Of a stretch of DNA of 64,000 bases, positions 62,842 through 64,000 are shown in pieces. Position 1 is the stretch's first letter, and every line of letters begins with the position of its first letter. The stretch is from Oscillospiraceae bacterium (GTDB lineage Bacteria; Bacillota; Clostridia; Oscillospirales; Ruminococcaceae), in assembly GCA_021201235.1 (NCBI GenBank), contig JAJQFI010000003.1, forward strand, positions 1 through 64,000, given 5' to 3'. A program made the position numbers and the translations under genes. The notes below the pieces were generated by a model that saw only the letters and a list, made by a program, of their open reading frames with translations, ran no database searches and was not told the DNA's origin.

Positions 62842-64000
62842 ATGGCAGAACAAAAAAAGACAACTCCAAAAATGAAGAGGCGACTGCTGATACCGCTGAT
62901 GGCAATCATGATGGTGGCGCTTGTGTATGTCACATACACCATGTATCAGGTTGCGATTGTTGACAGTGAAACGTATCAGGCTCTCGCCAACGACCAGCAG
63001 TTCAAGACAACGACAATCAGCGCAAACAGAGGAACAATCTACGATTCGAACGGTCAGGTGCTCGCACAGAGCGTGACGGTCTATACCGTCTATGTCGACC
63101 CGAGAACCTTCTCAGAAAGAGACACCGAGCAGGAGGATCTCATCGTCGAGACGCTTTCCGAGTACCTCGGTGTGGATGAGGACACAATAGAAACAAAGCT
63201 CCATAAGGACAACGCCTATCAGGTCATCGCGACCGAGGTCGACAAGACCACGGCGACCTCAATTCTCACTATAATGAGTGAGGCAGGAGTTACTTCCGTC
63301 GGAGCTACGGCAACGACCGAAAGATACTATCCTCAGGACGACCTGGCGGCGAACGTGGTCGGGCACCTGCATTATGACGGCTACGGAATCTACGGAATTG
63401 AGGCTTCGTATGACGACTATCTTACGGGCACCGACGGCGAAATCGTCACGGCGATAGATGCGAACGGCTCGGAGATCCAGTATAAGTACAAGCAGAGCTA
63501 TGACGCCGTAGACGGCTACTCGGTCTATTCGACAATCGACGCGACCATTCAGTACTATGTCGAGGAGGCGCTTGCCAACGCGGTCGAGGCGAACGACCCC
63601 GAAAACGGCGCCTGTGCAATAGTCATGAACTGCAAGACCGGGGCTATCTATGCGATGGCTTCGTCTCCCACATATAATCTTAACGAACCCTCTGTAGTAA
63701 CGGACGAATCCCTCTCCGAATATCTGGCGGGGCTTTCGGACACAGCTACGGATGAGGAATACAGCGCGGCGCTCTCCGAATCGCTCTATACCCAGTGGAC
63801 GAACAAGGCGATTTCGAGCATCTACTTCCCGGGCTCCGTTTTCAAGGTTGTAACCGGCTCGGCGGCTCTTGAGGAGAACGCAATTACTCTGAGCGACACC
63901 TTCTATTGCTCGGGCACGATAACCGTTGCCGACACACTCTATCACTGCTGGAGCTATGCGACATCAGGCGCACATGGCTCGCAGACCTTCGTCGAGGCTA
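62842..64000 (+). CDS. Class B penicillin-binding protein (FtsI/SpoVD type), 3' end outside the window
   Basis: The frame from the ATG at 62842 (GAAGGAG upstream) stays open to the window end, 386 codons. A TM helix lies at about 15-36. The dimerisation-domain start ISANRGTIYDSNGQVLAQS follows, then GHLHYDGYGIYGIE and the transpeptidase region with the catalytic Ser in FPGSVFKVVTG (SxxK). It cross-links septal or spore peptidoglycan. The SxN and KTG motifs lie beyond the window, so FtsI and SpoVD (PASTA domain) cannot be told apart. Confidence 0.93.
   Translation, partial: MAEQKKTTPKMKRRLLIPLMAIMMVALVYVTYTMYQVAIVDSETYQALANDQQFKTTTISANRGTIYDSNGQVLAQSVTVYTVYVDPRTFSERDTEQEDLIVETLSEYLGVDEDTIETKLHKDNAYQVIATEVDKTTATSILTIMSEAGVTSVGATATTERYYPQDDLAANVVGHLHYDGYGIYGIEASYDDYLTGTDGEIVTAIDANGSEIQYKYKQSYDAVDGYSVYSTIDATIQYYVEEALANAVEANDPENGACAIVMNCKTGAIYAMASSPTYNLNEPSVVTDESLSEYLAGLSDTATDEEYSAALSESLYTQWTNKAISSIYFPGSVFKVVTGSAALEENAITLSDTFYCSGTITVADTLYHCWSYATSGAHGSQTFVEA

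Overview
The window reads as chromosome of a Gram-positive Clostridia-type gut bacterium, probably Oscillospiraceae/Ruminococcaceae-like. The signs are strong AGGAGG ribosome sites, textbook TTGACA-17-TATAAT promoters, tRNAs with encoded CCA, an mraZ-rsmH-ftsL-pbp wall cluster, a homoserine O-acetyltransferase with the acetyl-CoA-specific Glu, an NPxTG-anchored surface protein and 23S-intervening-type four-helix-bundle genes. The exact species cannot be told from the sequence alone.

Left chromosomal part (1-11230): tRNA-Thr and tRNA-Tyr; a hairpin-array leader in front of a four-helix-bundle protein; a small operon (short NHLP-like protein, DUF1508 protein, sirtuin); mreB; a membrane-anchored GH25 muramidase; ilvE-metY-metA (branched-chain and methionine synthesis); and a large sortase-type surface protein. 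Two type I toxin-antitoxin-like modules (toxin peptides at 3707-3799 and 8902-9006) and the remnant of a third lie between these genes.

Prophage (about 11232-40507, 29 kb): a siphovirus-type prophage bounded by a 15-bp direct repeat that lies between the terminator of the surface-protein gene and the promoter of tRNA-Pro. Almost all genes run on the minus strand, from early genes at the right (HTH, small proteins, DUF6017, HUH-like replication protein, HNH) through terminase, portal, protease, capsid, connectors, tail tube, tail chaperones with a perfect CCCAAAC frameshift site, tape measure, Dit and tail protein, to the lysis genes. The tail-tip region carries a diversity-generating retroelement (DGR): a reverse transcriptase, a 110-bp template repeat (TR), and a receptor-type target gene whose variable repeat (VR) differs from the TR at 12 sites, every one an adenine in the TR coding strand. 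The target gene is split between two reading frames at a CACACA tract. No integrase is visible; the only recombinase-type gene is an IS30-family transposase at the extreme left end.

Right chromosomal part (40560-64000): tRNA-Pro, an unknown protein, then a dense Ser/Thr phosphorylation island (three kinases, two PP2C phosphatases, four FHA proteins including a secreted-protease/TM/FHA chimera, a lipoprotein and a CvpA-like protein), the arginine operon argC-GNAT-argJ-argB-argD, and the start of the division/cell-wall cluster mraZ-rsmH-ftsL-pbp, which runs off the window end.

The DGR, its broken target frame, the integrase-less prophage, the candidate antisense RNA in front of the phage replication genes and the toxin-antitoxin cassettes are the points most worth following up.
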